DNA of 64,000 nucleotides from an uncultured Flavobacteriales bacterium (GCA_937973685.1 CALJKJ010000003.1:1-64000), one strand, 5' to 3'. Positions 16,310 through 25,354 are shown, numbered from the stretch's first letter. Program-made: numbers and translations. The notes: generated by a model from the letters alone, not told the origin.

Positions 16310-18598
16310 TTATTGTCCGCTTTCCAAACGTTTTTGACGTTGCATCGGGTTTTCATTTTGTTGTTTTTGTTGGAATAATTGATACCTCGTTGGTGTTGAA
16401 ACAGGAGGGTAACTATTATTAGAAACATCACAATCAGCCATTTCTAAAAAAGGATCTAATCTGAATGAACTAACCGCTTTGTCAAAAATGAAAACTTTTG
16501 TTACTGTTTGTTGGTCCATGCGCCAAATCTCTGCAGGAATTCGAATAACTGTATCTGTTCCATCATTAAATTTCGCTTGAATAATCAAAGGCGTAACAAG
16601 ACCTCCTTTATTCGTAAATGATAATTCGTAAAACTGTTTGTTCGCAGCCAGCAATTGCTTTTGTTTTTCCGTTAACTTCGCTTGAAACTCTTGGTATTCA
16701 TCCAAATCTAACTTATCTGCTTGATAAAGGTTACGTGTTGCATAAAAATCGTCAATTGTTGAATCTGCTTCGTTTACAGTCGTTTTGATTGACTCTTTGT
16801 TTCTGATATCACCAATAAACAATTGTTTTTCATCGTTTTGCGCCTTTAACAAAGCTTTTTCTGCCGTTGGATTATTGGTATTTAATTGGAAGTTCTTTAC
16901 GTAATCCAACGAAATATCAACGTAATCTGTCGAATAGAACCAACCACGCCAAAACCAATCCAAATCAACACCTGAAGCATCTTCCATTGTACGGAAAAAG
17001 TCAGCAGGAGTAGGGTGTTTAAATTTCCAACGTTCGCAGTAAATTTTGAATGCATAATCAAACAATTCACGTCCCATAACCGTTTCACGAAGGATATTTA
17101 AGGCAGTTGCTGGTTTTCCGTATGCGTTATTACCAAATTGCCAAATTGATTCTGAATTAGTCATAATTGGCGAGATGAATTTCTTGTCGCCGCGCATGTA
17201 ATCCGTTATCATGTATGCTGGACCGCGACGAGAAGGGTAACCGCGTTCCCATTCTTGTTCCGTTAAATATTGAACGAACGTATTCAAACCTTCGTCCATC
17301 CACGACCATTGACGTTCGTCTGAATTGATTATCATTGGAAAGAAATTATGTCCAACCTCGTGAATAATCACTCCCCACATACCGTATTTTGTCCCGTCAG
17401 AATATGTTCCATCGTCGTTAGGTCGACCTCCATTGAAACAAATCATTGGGTATTCCATGCCTATTTGTGCAGCATGAACTGAAATCGCAACGGGATAGGT
17501 ATAATCAATCGTGTATTTTGAATACGTTTGAATAGTGTGTGCAACTAATTTTGTCGAATATCTTTCCCATAATGGATTTCCTTCTTTTGGGTAATACGAC
17601 ATACACAAAATATTTTTTCCATTTACTGTCGTGTTTTGAGCATCCCACATGAATTTACGTGATGAAGCAAAAGCAAAATCACGCACATTTGTAGCCTTAA
17701 ACACCCATGTTTTATTGGTTGTCGCTTTGGTTTTCTCTTTTTCTTCAGCCTCAGCTTGTGTGATTATTAAAACTGGTGCATTTGCAGTCTTAGCTTTTGC
17801 AAATCGTTCACGTTCTTTTGCCGATAATACTGCTCCGGCATTTTGCAATTCTCCAGTTCCAGCTACAACATGGTCAGCAGGAACGGTAATTGCAACTTCG
17901 TAATCGCCAAAAGGCAAAGTAAATTCACCTTTTCCAAGGAACTGTTTGTTTTGCCAACCTTCCACATCGTTATACACACACATTCTTGGGAAAAACTGCG
18001 CAATGGTGTACAAGTAATTATCTTCTTTTTCAAAATATTCATAACCTGAACGACCACCAACTTTCATGCGATCGTTGATGTTGTACCACCATTTTATTTT
18101 GAACGAAATGCTTTGTTTTGGACCAAGCGGTTTAGCTGGATCGATGCGCATCATCGTTTTATTGATAGCGTATTTCATTTTTTCACCAGAAAGTGAGGCA
18201 ACGGAAACAATGTTGTATCCACCATCAAAAACCATTAATTTTCGTTCAACATCTTTGATCGATTTGAAATCCTCCATTTTTTCGACTTCAATAAAACGAT
18301 TTTCAGCATCTTTTTTGTAGATGTTTTGGTCCAATTGTAACCACAAATACTCCAATATATCAGGAGAATTATTGGTGTAAGTGATTACTTCTTCACCGCT
18401 GATAATCTGCTTCTTATCATCTAAGGTGATTGTCATTTTATAGTCAGCTTTTTGCTGATAGTAATGATTCCCAGGGGCTCCAGCTGCTGTTCGGAATTCG
18501 TTTGGAGTTGGAAGCTCCATGTCTAATTGAGCAAATTTGGATTGTCCAAATAAAATGGAGCTTACCAAAAGACTTCCGCCTATTAAAAGGTGTTTCAT
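16310..18598 (-). CDS. Secreted M1 family metallopeptidase
   Basis: A 762-aa zinc aminopeptidase-like protein with a signal peptide (1-18) and no T9SS tail. The gluzincin motif is complete: His413, Glu414 and His417 in HEVGH, and Glu436 18 residues later in WMDEGLN. The N-terminal beta domain (about 45-240) and a C-terminal extension after about 580 are typical of the large M1-like proteins of Bacteroidota. The start overlaps the DUF6702 stop by four bases, so the pair is translated together and may work together in the envelope. Confidence 0.9.
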   Translation of the reverse strand: MKHLLIGGSLLVSSILFGQSKFAQLDMELPTPNEFRTAAGAPGNHYYQQKADYKMTITLDDKKQIISGEEVITYTNNSPDILEYLWLQLDQNIYKKDAENRFIEVEKMEDFKSIKDVERKLMVFDGGYNIVSVASLSGEKMKYAINKTMMRIDPAKPLGPKQSISFKIKWWYNINDRMKVGGRSGYEYFEKEDNYLYTIAQFFPRMCVYNDVEGWQNKQFLGKGEFTLPFGDYEVAITVPADHVVAGTGELQNAGAVLSAKERERFAKAKTANAPVLIITQAEAEEKEKTKATTNKTWVFKATNVRDFAFASSRKFMWDAQNTTVNGKNILCMSYYPKEGNPLWERYSTKLVAHTIQTYSKYTIDYTYPVAISVHAAQIGMEYPMICFNGGRPNDDGTYSDGTKYGMWGVIIHEVGHNFFPMIINSDERQWSWMDEGLNTFVQYLTEQEWERGYPSRRGPAYMITDYMRGDKKFISPIMTNSESIWQFGNNAYGKPATALNILRETVMGRELFDYAFKIYCERWKFKHPTPADFFRTMEDASGVDLDWFWRGWFYSTDYVDISLDYVKNFQLNTNNPTAEKALLKAQNDEKQLFIGDIRNKESIKTTVNEADSTIDDFYATRNLYQADKLDLDEYQEFQAKLTEKQKQLLAANKQFYELSFTNKGGLVTPLIIQAKFNDGTDTVIRIPAEIWRMDQQTVTKVFIFDKAVSSFRLDPFLEMADCDVSNNSYPPVSTPTRYQLFQQKQQNENPMQRQKRLESGQ

Positions 18599-19101
18599 AA
18601 TGTTATTGTTTCAGTAGTTTTAGACGGTAAAAAAACCATCGTTTGTGTTTTGTTATTATAACTAAACGTAATTTTATTTTGTTGTTGAGGAAGTGCTTTC
18701 ATCAACCAATCGTATCGAAACGTTAACGAAGTGGCCAATTCAATTTTTTCAGACGTGAAATAAAAATCAACCAAACCATTCGCTTTTACTTCGTAACCAA
18801 TCAATTTCAACCGCACGTTTTTTTGATTGTTTTGAATTACAAACCCTTGACAAATAAACGATTCAATCTTACGAATCATGCTTGTATCTGAATAATGGTC
18901 TTCCAATTCTTTGATCGGAATTCCAGATTCATTCATTACATCTTCAACATCGTGTGCACTTGCCTCAATGGTTCCTTCAAATTGCTTATTCGCTTGATTA
19001 AACGTTATTTCTGCAAACGAGAAAAAATATTCGTGAGCAGCAACAAAACTGTTATTCACAACAAACCCGAACAAGAACAGAAAAAAGAATGTAATTTTCA
19101 T
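18595..19101 (-). CDS. DUF6702 family exported protein
   Basis: A 168-aa protein with signal peptide (about 1-21, ending at VAAHE). The mature part matches DUF6702: it opens HEYFFSFAEITFN and carries the FEGTIEASAHDVEDV segment, all predicted beta strands. The family has no known function. It sits directly before M1 peptidases in many Bacteroidota genomes (recalled), and here overlaps that gene by ATGA. No catalytic residues are recognisable. Confidence 0.75.
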   Translation of the reverse strand: MKITFFFLFLFGFVVNNSFVAAHEYFFSFAEITFNQANKQFEGTIEASAHDVEDVMNESGIPIKELEDHYSDTSMIRKIESFICQGFVIQNNQKNVRLKLIGYEVKANGLVDFYFTSEKIELATSLTFRYDWLMKALPQQQNKITFSYNNKTQTMVFLPSKTTETITL

Positions 19102-19132
19102 CTTAACAAAAATAACAAATTAGTGGAATTAG

Positions 19133-19166
19133 CAAAAAAAAGAGACTGACTCAAAAAGACAGTCTC
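19133..19166 (-). terminator. Terminator of the fructose-6-phosphate aldolase gene
   Basis: GAGACTG (19142-19148) pairs with CAGTCTC (19160-19166); eight Ts follow on the minus strand. It separates this gene from the DUF6702-M1 unit downstream. Confidence 0.85.
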
Positions 19167-19191
19167 AATTATTCATTATTTTTTAAAGAAA

Positions 19192-19848
19192 TTACTTATT
19201 CCCTTTTGCGTGATCCGCTAAAAATTGTGCCAATCCATTATCAGTTAACGGGTGTTTCGCTAAAGCTAAAATTGCACTTAATGGACCTGTCATTACATCA
19301 GAACCAATTTCAGCGCATTGAATAATGTGCATTGGGTGACGAACTGACGCTGCTAAAATTTCAGTTGCAAATCCGTAATTATCAAATATGATGCGGATTT
19401 GTTGAATTAAATCCATTCCATTCGTTGAAATATCATCCAAGCGACCAACAAATGGAGAAACATAACTTGCACCAGCTTTTGCTGCTAACAATGCTTGTCC
19501 TGCACTGAAAATCAAGGTGCAATTCGTTTTGATTCCTTTAGATGAAAAATACTTGATTGCTTTAATTCCAGCAGGAATCATCGGGATTTTAACAACGATG
19601 TTTGGGTGCAATTCAGCTAAAGCTTCACCTTCACGAACCATACCATCAAAATCAGTTGCAATAACTTCTGCACTTACAGGACCGTCAACAATTGAACAAA
19701 TGTCAACGTAATGTTTTAAAATATTATCATGACCAGTAATTCCTTCTTTAGCCATTAAAGTAGGATTCGTTGTTACTCCGTCTAATATCCCAAGATCATT
19801 TGCCTCACGAATATCTGATAAATTTGCTGTATCAATAAAAAATTTCAT
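19192..19848 (-). CDS. fsa: Fructose-6-phosphate aldolase / small transaldolase
   Basis: A 218-aa TalC/FSA-type aldolase of the transaldolase family, cytoplasmic. It forms a Schiff base through a lysine, here Lys87 in NIVVKIPM. The opening MKFFIDTANLSDI and GVTTNPTLMAKEG are diagnostic. In this subfamily activity may be fructose-6-phosphate aldol cleavage or transaldolase in the pentose phosphate pathway; the sequence alone does not decide. The nearby rpe gene supports a pentose phosphate role. Confidence 0.9.
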   Translation of the reverse strand: MKFFIDTANLSDIREANDLGILDGVTTNPTLMAKEGITGHDNILKHYVDICSIVDGPVSAEVIATDFDGMVREGEALAELHPNIVVKIPMIPAGIKAIKYFSSKGIKTNCTLIFSAGQALLAAKAGASYVSPFVGRLDDISTNGMDLIQQIRIIFDNYGFATEILAASVRHPMHIIQCAEIGSDVMTGPLSAILALAKHPLTDNGLAQFLADHAKGNK

Positions 19849-19942
19849 ATGCTTAATTTGAAGAACAAAAATAAGCCATTAACAACGAACTAAAACGAAA
19901 TAGTTATTGAAGTTTTTAACAGTTTATAAAGAAAATGAAAGG

Positions 19943-20049
19943 AAAAAAAGAGGGGCAAGCTACTTTTATCGCACCGCTACAACCTCTGACCTTTGCTACG
20001 TTCCCGTCCTGGAGGATTAAGAGGGAGCTGGTCGTAAAAGACTTACCCC
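19943..20049 (-). ncRNA. ffs: Signal recognition particle RNA (4.5S type)
   Basis: Read on the minus strand, a 98-nt hairpin RNA runs from 20049 to 19952. GGGGUAAG pairs with CUUGCCCC at the ends, CUUUUA with UAAAAG inside, and the tip holds the SRP domain IV core: CAGG, ACG, GGAA tetraloop, CGU, AGCA. A UCUUUUUUU tail (19951-19943) acts as terminator. A -7 box is present just upstream. The RNA binds Ffh for co-translational targeting to the membrane. A spurious plus-strand reading frame covers it. Confidence 0.92.
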
Positions 20050-20053
20050 AGCG

Positions 20054-20061
20054 CAAAATTA
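20054..20061 (-). promoter_or_regulatory. -7 element of the SRP RNA
   Basis: TAATTTTG on the minus strand ends five bases before the predicted RNA 5' end at 20049, the spacing expected of a TAnnTTTG box. Confidence 0.65.
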
Positions 20062-20132
20062 GTTATTTATTTGATATTTGTTGTAGTTTGAGTCAAATTT
20101 TAATTGAAAAAAGCTAAGCCACTAACTTTCAA

Positions 20133-20549
20133 TCATTCATCTAAATTTAATTTGAACAAATATTCGTTTACAAGAGCAAAATTGTGCTGTTGACACAACA
20201 AGTGCAACTGTCCCATATAAAATGAATGATCACGAATTAGTTGAAACAGCAGAGCTAATTCTAAAGGTGATAATTGATTGCTTTCAATTTTTAATAAAAA
20301 CAATTCAATTTCTCTATGATTCGCATTTTCAAGTTGTAGCCAATATTTCTCGGGATGGTAATCGTCTAATTCAGATTCACTTGCTGTGTTTTGCAAACGT
20401 GAAACCAATAAATGAAAACTGTTTAAAACACGAGAAAACGCTCTTTTAATCGCATAATCTAAATCGCGATCTTCCTTGAGTAATTGATGAATACAAGCTA
20501 AATTTAACTCGTGTATCGTTGTAAACTGAACGGAAAATTCAGCTAGCAT
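20133..20549 (-). CDS. Small helical protein, possibly DinB-like
   Basis: A 138-aa, wholly helical protein without signal peptide. The pattern of an early FTTIHELNLACIHQLL helix, then RAFSRVLNSFHLLVSRLQN, a PEKYWLQLENANHRE turn and further helices recalls DinB-superfamily four-helix bundles. The usual three metal-binding histidines are not clearly placed, so the assignment is weak. The start codon directly follows the rpe stop (no gap), so the gene depends on rpe for expression. Confidence 0.45.
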   Translation of the reverse strand: MLAEFSVQFTTIHELNLACIHQLLKEDRDLDYAIKRAFSRVLNSFHLLVSRLQNTASESELDDYHPEKYWLQLENANHREIELFLLKIESNQLSPLELALLFQLIRDHSFYMGQLHLLCQQHNFALVNEYLFKLNLDE

Positions 20550-21200
20550 TTACAAAGATTTCAATGCTTCAATTGTAGCTGTTGGATTTGGACTATTGAA
20601 AACAAAACTTCCTGCAACCAAGGCATCAGCACCCGCTTCAACCAATAATTTACCCGTATCTGTATTAACTCCGCCATCAACTTCGATCAATGCTGTTGAT
20701 CCTTTTGCAGCAATTAACGCTTTTGTTTGTCTCACTTTTTCAATTGCTTCGGGAATAAACTTTTGTCCGCCGAATCCAGGATTTACTGACATGATTAACA
20801 CCAAATCCAAATCAGCAATGACATGCTCTAAAACAGAAACTGGTGTATGCGGATTTAATGCAACTCCGGCTTTCATTCCCGCTTCTTTGATTGCAGCAAT
20901 CGTTCGGTGTAAGTGCGTACAAGCTTCGTAATGAACAGTTAAAATGTCAACTCCTAATTTTGCAAAATCGTTGATATATAAATCAGGATTCACAATCATT
21001 ACATGGCAATCAATCGTTTTTTTTGCAACCTTTTTCAATGCTCCAATTATTGGGAAACCAAATGAAATATTAGGAACAAACACGCCATCCATGACATCTA
21101 CGTGAAACCAATCGGCTTTACTTTGATTGATTAAATCAAAATCTCTTTCTAGGTTTCCAAAATCACATGATAGGATAGAGGGTGCAATGATAACTGACAT
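20550..21200 (-). CDS. rpe: Ribulose-phosphate 3-epimerase
   Basis: Interconverts ribulose-5-phosphate and xylulose-5-phosphate in the pentose phosphate pathway. At 216 aa it is a complete TIM barrel with all signature parts: IAPSILSCDF, WFHVDVMDG (metal His and Asp), DCHVMI, VNPGFGGQKF, EVDGGVN and VAGSFVF. A TATTTTTG box lies 16-23 bp upstream of the start. Confidence 0.97.
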   Translation of the reverse strand: MSVIIAPSILSCDFGNLERDFDLINQSKADWFHVDVMDGVFVPNISFGFPIIGALKKVAKKTIDCHVMIVNPDLYINDFAKLGVDILTVHYEACTHLHRTIAAIKEAGMKAGVALNPHTPVSVLEHVIADLDLVLIMSVNPGFGGQKFIPEAIEKVRQTKALIAAKGSTALIEVDGGVNTDTGKLLVEAGADALVAGSFVFNSPNPTATIEALKSL

Positions 21201-21215
21201 AAACGTTTTTTTTTA

Positions 21216-21223
21216 CAAAAATA
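21216..21223 (-). promoter_or_regulatory. -7 element of the rpe promoter
   Basis: TATTTTTG on the minus strand, a full TAnnTTTG match, 15 bp before the rpe start codon. Confidence 0.5.
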
Positions 21224-21364
21224 GCTTGTGTAGTTGAGCTGACGAAATGAAAAAGCGTAATTGTTGATAAGCTTTGAAATCTTTTAGTTGAATTTATTCA
21301 GTACTAAATGATTCAATAATTGAATTGAAATAAGCATTTTTGTAATTAACTATATAAATGTAGC

Positions 21365-21991
21365 ATGTTCACTGATTTTTACCAAACATATTTTTTATTG
21401 ATTGCTGTTGGAATTTTTTCTCTGAAAGGCTTTAACGACAATGCTTTCGTTGAAAAATATTTATTCATTCCTTATCAAATAAAACACAACAACGAATGGT
21501 ATCGATTTGTTAGTCATGCTTTTTTGCATGGAGATGTAGGGCATTTATTCTTTAATGGATTTACTATTTTCAATTTCGGGCCATTTTTCGAGAGTTACCT
21601 TAATTATTTATATGGACCACAAATCGGTTTGATTGTGTTTTGGGGATTTGTTTTCGTTGCTTTAATCGGTTCATCTTCGATATCTTATGCGCGTAATCAA
21701 AACAATCCAAACTACCGTGCATTGGGCTTATCGGGAGTTGTTTCAGCTGTTTTATTTGCATTTATCATGATTGCACCTAAAACAGAATTGAACTTAATGT
21801 TTATCCCAATTCCTATTACTGCTTATGTTTTTGGACTGATTTATTTAGCCTTTGAAATCTATTCAGACCGCAATAGAAAGTCGGGGATAGCACACGATGC
21901 TCATATTGGCGGTGCAATTGTTGGTATTCTTTTCATTTTATTTACTAATATTGAACTTGTAATTGCAAACTTCAACAGTTTATTACCATGA
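21365..21991 (+). CDS. Rhomboid family intramembrane serine protease
   Basis: A 208-aa six-helix membrane protein. The rhomboid marks are present: RFVSHAFLHGDVGHLFFNGF with the HxxxN element in helix 2, the catalytic serine in ALGLSGVVSA of helix 4, and the catalytic histidine in DAHIGGAIVG of helix 6. It should cleave membrane proteins within the bilayer; the substrate is unknown. It overlaps the following aminotransferase gene by four bases, so the two are translationally coupled. Confidence 0.9.
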   Translation: MFTDFYQTYFLLIAVGIFSLKGFNDNAFVEKYLFIPYQIKHNNEWYRFVSHAFLHGDVGHLFFNGFTIFNFGPFFESYLNYLYGPQIGLIVFWGFVFVALIGSSSISYARNQNNPNYRALGLSGVVSAVLFAFIMIAPKTELNLMFIPIPITAYVFGLIYLAFEIYSDRNRKSGIAHDAHIGGAIVGILFILFTNIELVIANFNSLLP

Positions 21992-22842
21992 CGCAACACG
22001 ATTTATATGTGAATAACAATGGGGCGATTCTGAGTAATTCAGGGCCGTCGATACAGGCTGGTAACCGCGGATATACTTACGGCGACGGACTTTTTGAAAG
22101 CATTCGTGTGATGAATGGGAAGGTGTTGAACTTTGATAATCATTTCAATCGCTTGCTCGAAGGAGCAAAAATCTTGAAAATGCGTTTCCCAGCGTTTTAT
22201 ACAACTGACTTTTTCATGAATCATTTTCAAGAACTAATTAGTTTGTGTAAAATAACAGAAGGTGCTCGCATTCGTTTATCAATTGATCGTTTAGGAGGCG
22301 GAACTTATTTGCCAGAAGTTAATGATGTGAGCTTTTTTATTGAAATTTATCCTATCGAAAACAATTTGTATGGACTCAACGCGAAAGGCTTCGAAGTTGA
22401 TTTGTACCAAGACATCAAGAAAAATAAGACAATTCTATCGAATTATAAGACCAAAAACGGTTTAATCTATGTGCTTGCGGCATTAACTGCAAAAGAAAAA
22501 GGTCTAGACGATTTGCTATTAATCAATGAACAAGGTCAAATATTGGAAAGTTCAAACAGTAATTTATTTGTTGTAAGCAACGGTGTTTTGTACACACCAA
22601 GTTTAGCAGAAGGATGTTTGGCTGGAACAATGCGCATGCAGGTCATCAATTTAGCATTAGCAAACGGTTTGAAAGTTTACGAATGTTCAATTTTGCCATC
22701 AAATTTATTGGTTGCAGATGAGATTTTCTTAACCAATGCAATCAAAGGATTAACCTGGGTTGGTGGTTACCGCACAAAAAGATACTACAATACCATTGCA
22801 CGAAAAATCGTTTCTTTCTTAAACGAGGAATTTGACAAATAG
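21988..22842 (+). CDS. Class IV PLP-dependent aminotransferase or aminodeoxychorismate lyase
   Basis: A 284-aa fold-type IV PLP enzyme. Visible marks: RGYTYGDGLFESIRV (N-terminal arm), the PLP lysine in LSNYKTKNGL, ESSNSNLFVV and LAGTMR phosphate-binding segments, and DEIFLTNAIKG. Members are branched-chain aminotransferases, D-amino acid aminotransferases and 4-amino-4-deoxychorismate lyases (PabC). The size and single-domain form favour a PabC-like role, but this cannot be settled from sequence. It is coupled to the rhomboid gene, with which no functional link is known. Confidence 0.8.
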   Translation: MTQHDLYVNNNGAILSNSGPSIQAGNRGYTYGDGLFESIRVMNGKVLNFDNHFNRLLEGAKILKMRFPAFYTTDFFMNHFQELISLCKITEGARIRLSIDRLGGGTYLPEVNDVSFFIEIYPIENNLYGLNAKGFEVDLYQDIKKNKTILSNYKTKNGLIYVLAALTAKEKGLDDLLLINEQGQILESSNSNLFVVSNGVLYTPSLAEGCLAGTMRMQVINLALANGLKVYECSILPSNLLVADEIFLTNAIKGLTWVGGYRTKRYYNTIARKIVSFLNEEFDK

Positions 22843-22990
22843 TATTCATTCAACAAATTGATAGTTTTTATTTATTCATTCTACAATGTCTTATAATGTT
22901 ACTGCGTTATATTAATATAGCTTTGGCAACTGACGTAAATACAAAAATTCTTTTTTTAGAAAGGGAGAAGAAAGAGAATTTCAATAGGAG

Positions 22991-23413
22991 TTATATCTCA
23001 ATCTTTTTTAAACGGAAAGTTCCAGATCCTAATGAAACCGGTTTTGTAAAGAAGAATAGGAATCGTCTAACAACTTTATATTCCCAAGAGCCTTCGTAAT
23101 AACCTGTTTCATCGTTGTAAGTCCCTTCATAATAAATAGGAAAACCTTCATTTTCTTCAAAGATTGTTTCCCCATTTCCATCAGTATAATGACGACGTTT
23201 ATATATTTTATCAAATTCAATATGGATTCCATTGATTATGCCAACAACCTTTGCTTCATCTGGACTAACACCAACTCCATCAATATCAATTGCAATACCA
23301 GTAAAGTAATTATCAGTTTCTTCAATTTCCATATCAAAGAATAATTCTTTTCCCTGAAAAGCGTATTCTTTTCCGTACCATAACGTACAAGCGTATTTAC
23401 CTGTAAAATCCAT
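22991..23413 (-). CDS. Uncharacterised cytoplasmic beta-rich protein
   Basis: A 140-aa protein without signal peptide that I do not recognise. It reads as a chain of short beta strands: DFTGKYACTLWYGKEY, ELFFDMEIEETDNYFTGIAID, IHIEFDKIYKRRHYTD and YYEGTYNDETGYYEGSWEY. This resembles a small antiparallel barrel as in lipocalin-like or avidin-like folds (YEGxY...GYYEGSWE repeats). It stands alone, flanked by AT-rich non-coding DNA. Confidence 0.6.
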   Translation of the reverse strand: MDFTGKYACTLWYGKEYAFQGKELFFDMEIEETDNYFTGIAIDIDGVGVSPDEAKVVGIINGIHIEFDKIYKRRHYTDGNGETIFEENEGFPIYYEGTYNDETGYYEGSWEYKVVRRFLFFFTKPVSLGSGTFRLKKIEI

Positions 23414-23560
23414 TTGATAAAAGTAGTGTAATTTTTACTTTATTCTGAAAGGAATAACAAAGAAAACTTTAAGTAAGAATTCTTTAAGCCTTAATATTTG
23501 TTTTTTAAATAGGCTTCCATGAAACATTAGTTTCATAAAGATTTCACTTAAAATTCCGTT

Positions 23561-23616
23561 TTAGGATCAAAAATTCAATTTTCCCTATTTAGGATCAAAA
23601 ATTAAATTTGTCCTAT
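23561..23616. repeat. 28-bp tandem repeat, two copies
   Basis: Two directly abutting units (23561-23588 and 23589-23616) match at 25 of 28 positions. Each starts TTAGGATCAAAAATT and ends CCTAT, and the second has TAGGA/TCCTA inverted ends. The function is unknown; a decayed repeat array or a protein-binding site are options. Confidence 0.8.
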
Positions 23617-23997
23617 AATTAATATTATGTTAAATAGAATATTATCATTCTGTCATTAATGTTCTACTCTCACATATTTCTTTAATCAACTTAATCAACA
23701 ACTACTCCAATTCTGAAGTAGATTTCAGATGAACAAAAATCAATAAAACAAAGAAATTTCGATTCAACATCAATATATGCATGTTTCATCCAAAAAAAAT
23801 GTTTAGTAGTTATCACTAGTTAGTTAAATGAAGGCATACTATAAAGCTTAATATTTGTAATCAATAACAATACAAGCTTTACTTTATAATTCGTTTGAAT
23901 TGAATATTCTTCCCCTCATGTCATTTCGATAAAAAATAAACGATTGATACTGCTTACATTATGTTAAATAGAAATAGAGCCTTTTCATCATTTTTTG

Positions 23998-24005
23998 TAT
24001 TTTTG
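23998..24005 (+). promoter_or_regulatory. -7 element immediately before the DUF4268 gene
   Basis: TATTTTTG (TAnnTTTG) ends four bases before the ATG at 24010. Transcription would start at or within the start codon, predicting a leaderless mRNA. Confidence 0.5.
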
Positions 24006-24009
24006 ATTC

Positions 24010-24474
24010 ATGTTTTCAAAAGAAGAATTAAAACAATATAAAATTGATTTTTGGACAGCATTCAAAAAAAGAATGCAAGACAAACGTTCTTCGAATGGAC
24101 GAAAAATAAATTGGCTAAATTACCCTTCTGAAATTCCTTACATTTTCATTCGACTTGATGCAACCGCCAAAGAAGCTCGTTTCATGATTGATATCCAACC
24201 AAAAGATGATGGCATTCGTGCGATAATTTGGGAGCAATTATACGAATTGAAAGTTGTTTTCGAAGCTGAAATGGGAACCGATGGCCAATGGCTTGAAAAC
24301 GAATCCAATCAACAAGTAGCTGCCTTTAACCGTATTTGTTGGATGCTTGAAGATGTTAATTTCTTTCAAGAAAAAGACAAACAAACGATCTTTGATTTTT
24401 TTGAAGAACGTTTGGTAAAATTTGATAATTTTTACCAAGAATTCAAGGATATCCTCATTCATTTAGCTTCATAA
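24010..24474 (+). CDS. DUF4268 family protein
   Basis: A 154-aa cytoplasmic protein matching the DUF4268 family: FSKEELKQYKIDFWTAFKKRM, the INWLNYP segment, FMIDIQPKDDG and a WMLEDVNFFQEKD end. The fold resembles restriction-endonuclease-associated domains, as the same domain occurs fused to nuclease proteins, but no catalytic motif is visible in this short form. It stands 24 bp before a T9SS cargo gene. Confidence 0.75.
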   Translation: MFSKEELKQYKIDFWTAFKKRMQDKRSSNGRKINWLNYPSEIPYIFIRLDATAKEARFMIDIQPKDDGIRAIIWEQLYELKVVFEAEMGTDGQWLENESNQQVAAFNRICWMLEDVNFFQEKDKQTIFDFFEERLVKFDNFYQEFKDILIHLAS

Positions 24475-24498
24475 GCGATTAGTTGTTATTTTTACAGT

Positions 24499-25302
24499 AT
24501 GAATAAATCAATTTTAATAGCTGGACTTTCATTTGTTACTCTATTTTCTTTTGGTCAAACGCCAATTTTAAATGAATCGTTTAGTAATGGTATTCCTTCA
24601 ACTTGGAATATCTCAATTCAAGATACCAATACTGTTAATCCTGCTGTTGCCGAATTTTCACCAGGATGGATTTCATTAGTTGATCCTGATAACACGGCTG
24701 ATACAATTGTTGGAAGCACTTCTTATTTTTTGACTGAAAACAAAGCTAGTCGCTGGTTGATCACTCCCCCACTTTCGTTAGGTGGATATGGCAACACGCT
24801 TACATGGAATGCACGTGTTCACGATCCAAGCTTTCCGGATAGTTACATGATTCTTGTTTCAACAACTGATAATCAACCACAAAGTTTTACAGATACATTG
24901 TATGTTTTGGTGGAGGAATTGGAAAATTGGACTACTAGAAGTATCACTTTGAATGATAGCAACTTGTTGAATCAGCAAGTTTACTTGGCATTTGTCAACA
25001 ACTCAGTCAATAAATTCAAATTGTATTTGGATGATATTCAAGTAACAATTGAAGATGCTGCTGCAATAAATGAAGTGGAAAAAATAGCGTTTTCTGTTTA
25101 TCCTAATCCTTCAAGCGATGTAATTTATGTTACTGGAAATAAAGCAATTCAATCACTTTCACTTGTTTCTACAACTGGACAATTGTTGCAAACAGTTAAA
25201 AACTCGAATAGTATGCAATTGGTTGATTTTCCAGCTGGAACTTATTTCATAGTTGTTTCAACTGGTACACATCAGGTTACTAAAAGAATTGTCAAAAAAT
25301 AA
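24499..25302 (+). CDS. Secreted choice-of-anchor J protein with T9SS sorting domain
   Basis: A 267-aa surface or secreted protein. A signal peptide (about 1-20) is followed by one cleaved-adhesin/choice-of-anchor J jelly-roll domain (about 22-190; NESFSNGIPSTW opening and LYLDDIQVTI close) and then a type A T9SS sorting domain (about 195-267, VYPNPSSDV, AGTYFIVV, ending KRIVKK). The J domain is usually a carbohydrate- or matrix-binding module. A strong terminator follows. Confidence 0.88.
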   Translation: MNKSILIAGLSFVTLFSFGQTPILNESFSNGIPSTWNISIQDTNTVNPAVAEFSPGWISLVDPDNTADTIVGSTSYFLTENKASRWLITPPLSLGGYGNTLTWNARVHDPSFPDSYMILVSTTDNQPQSFTDTLYVLVEELENWTTRSITLNDSNLLNQQVYLAFVNNSVNKFKLYLDDIQVTIEDAAAINEVEKIAFSVYPNPSSDVIYVTGNKAIQSLSLVSTTGQLLQTVKNSNSMQLVDFPAGTYFIVVSTGTHQVTKRIVKK

Positions 25303-25315
25303 AAATACTTGATAC

Positions 25316-25354
25316 AAAAAAAGGTCTGATAAACACTATCAGACCTTTTTTTTT
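25316..25354. terminator. Bidirectional terminator after the T9SS cargo gene and yajC
   Basis: GGTCTGATA (25323-25331) pairs perfectly with TATCAGACC (25337-25345), with an A run before and nine Ts after. It serves the convergent plus- and minus-strand units. Confidence 0.9.

Larger units (their letters stand above)
23414..24009. other. 596-bp non-coding gap
   Basis: No reading frame of credible length is present on either strand. It holds a 28-bp tandem repeat (23561-23616), a small inverted repeat ATGAAAC/GTTTCAT (23519-23536), and a 16-mer (attatgttaaatagaa) occurring at 23624 and 23958. The end carries the -7 box of the following gene. It may be the remains of a lost gene or mobile sequence; nothing further can be said. 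Confidence 0.6.

Noticed and set aside
19935..20117. 60-codon plus-strand reading frame
   Set aside because: It covers the SRP RNA gene on the other strand; the codons follow from RNA pairing, not from protein selection.
23624..23973. Two copies of attatgttaaatagaa as termini of a mobile element
   Set aside because: Only 16 AT-rich bases in direct orientation, with no transposase or inverted ends between them.
23414..24009. CRISPR-like array
   Set aside because: Only two directly abutting 28-bp units without spacers; no cas genes anywhere in the window.
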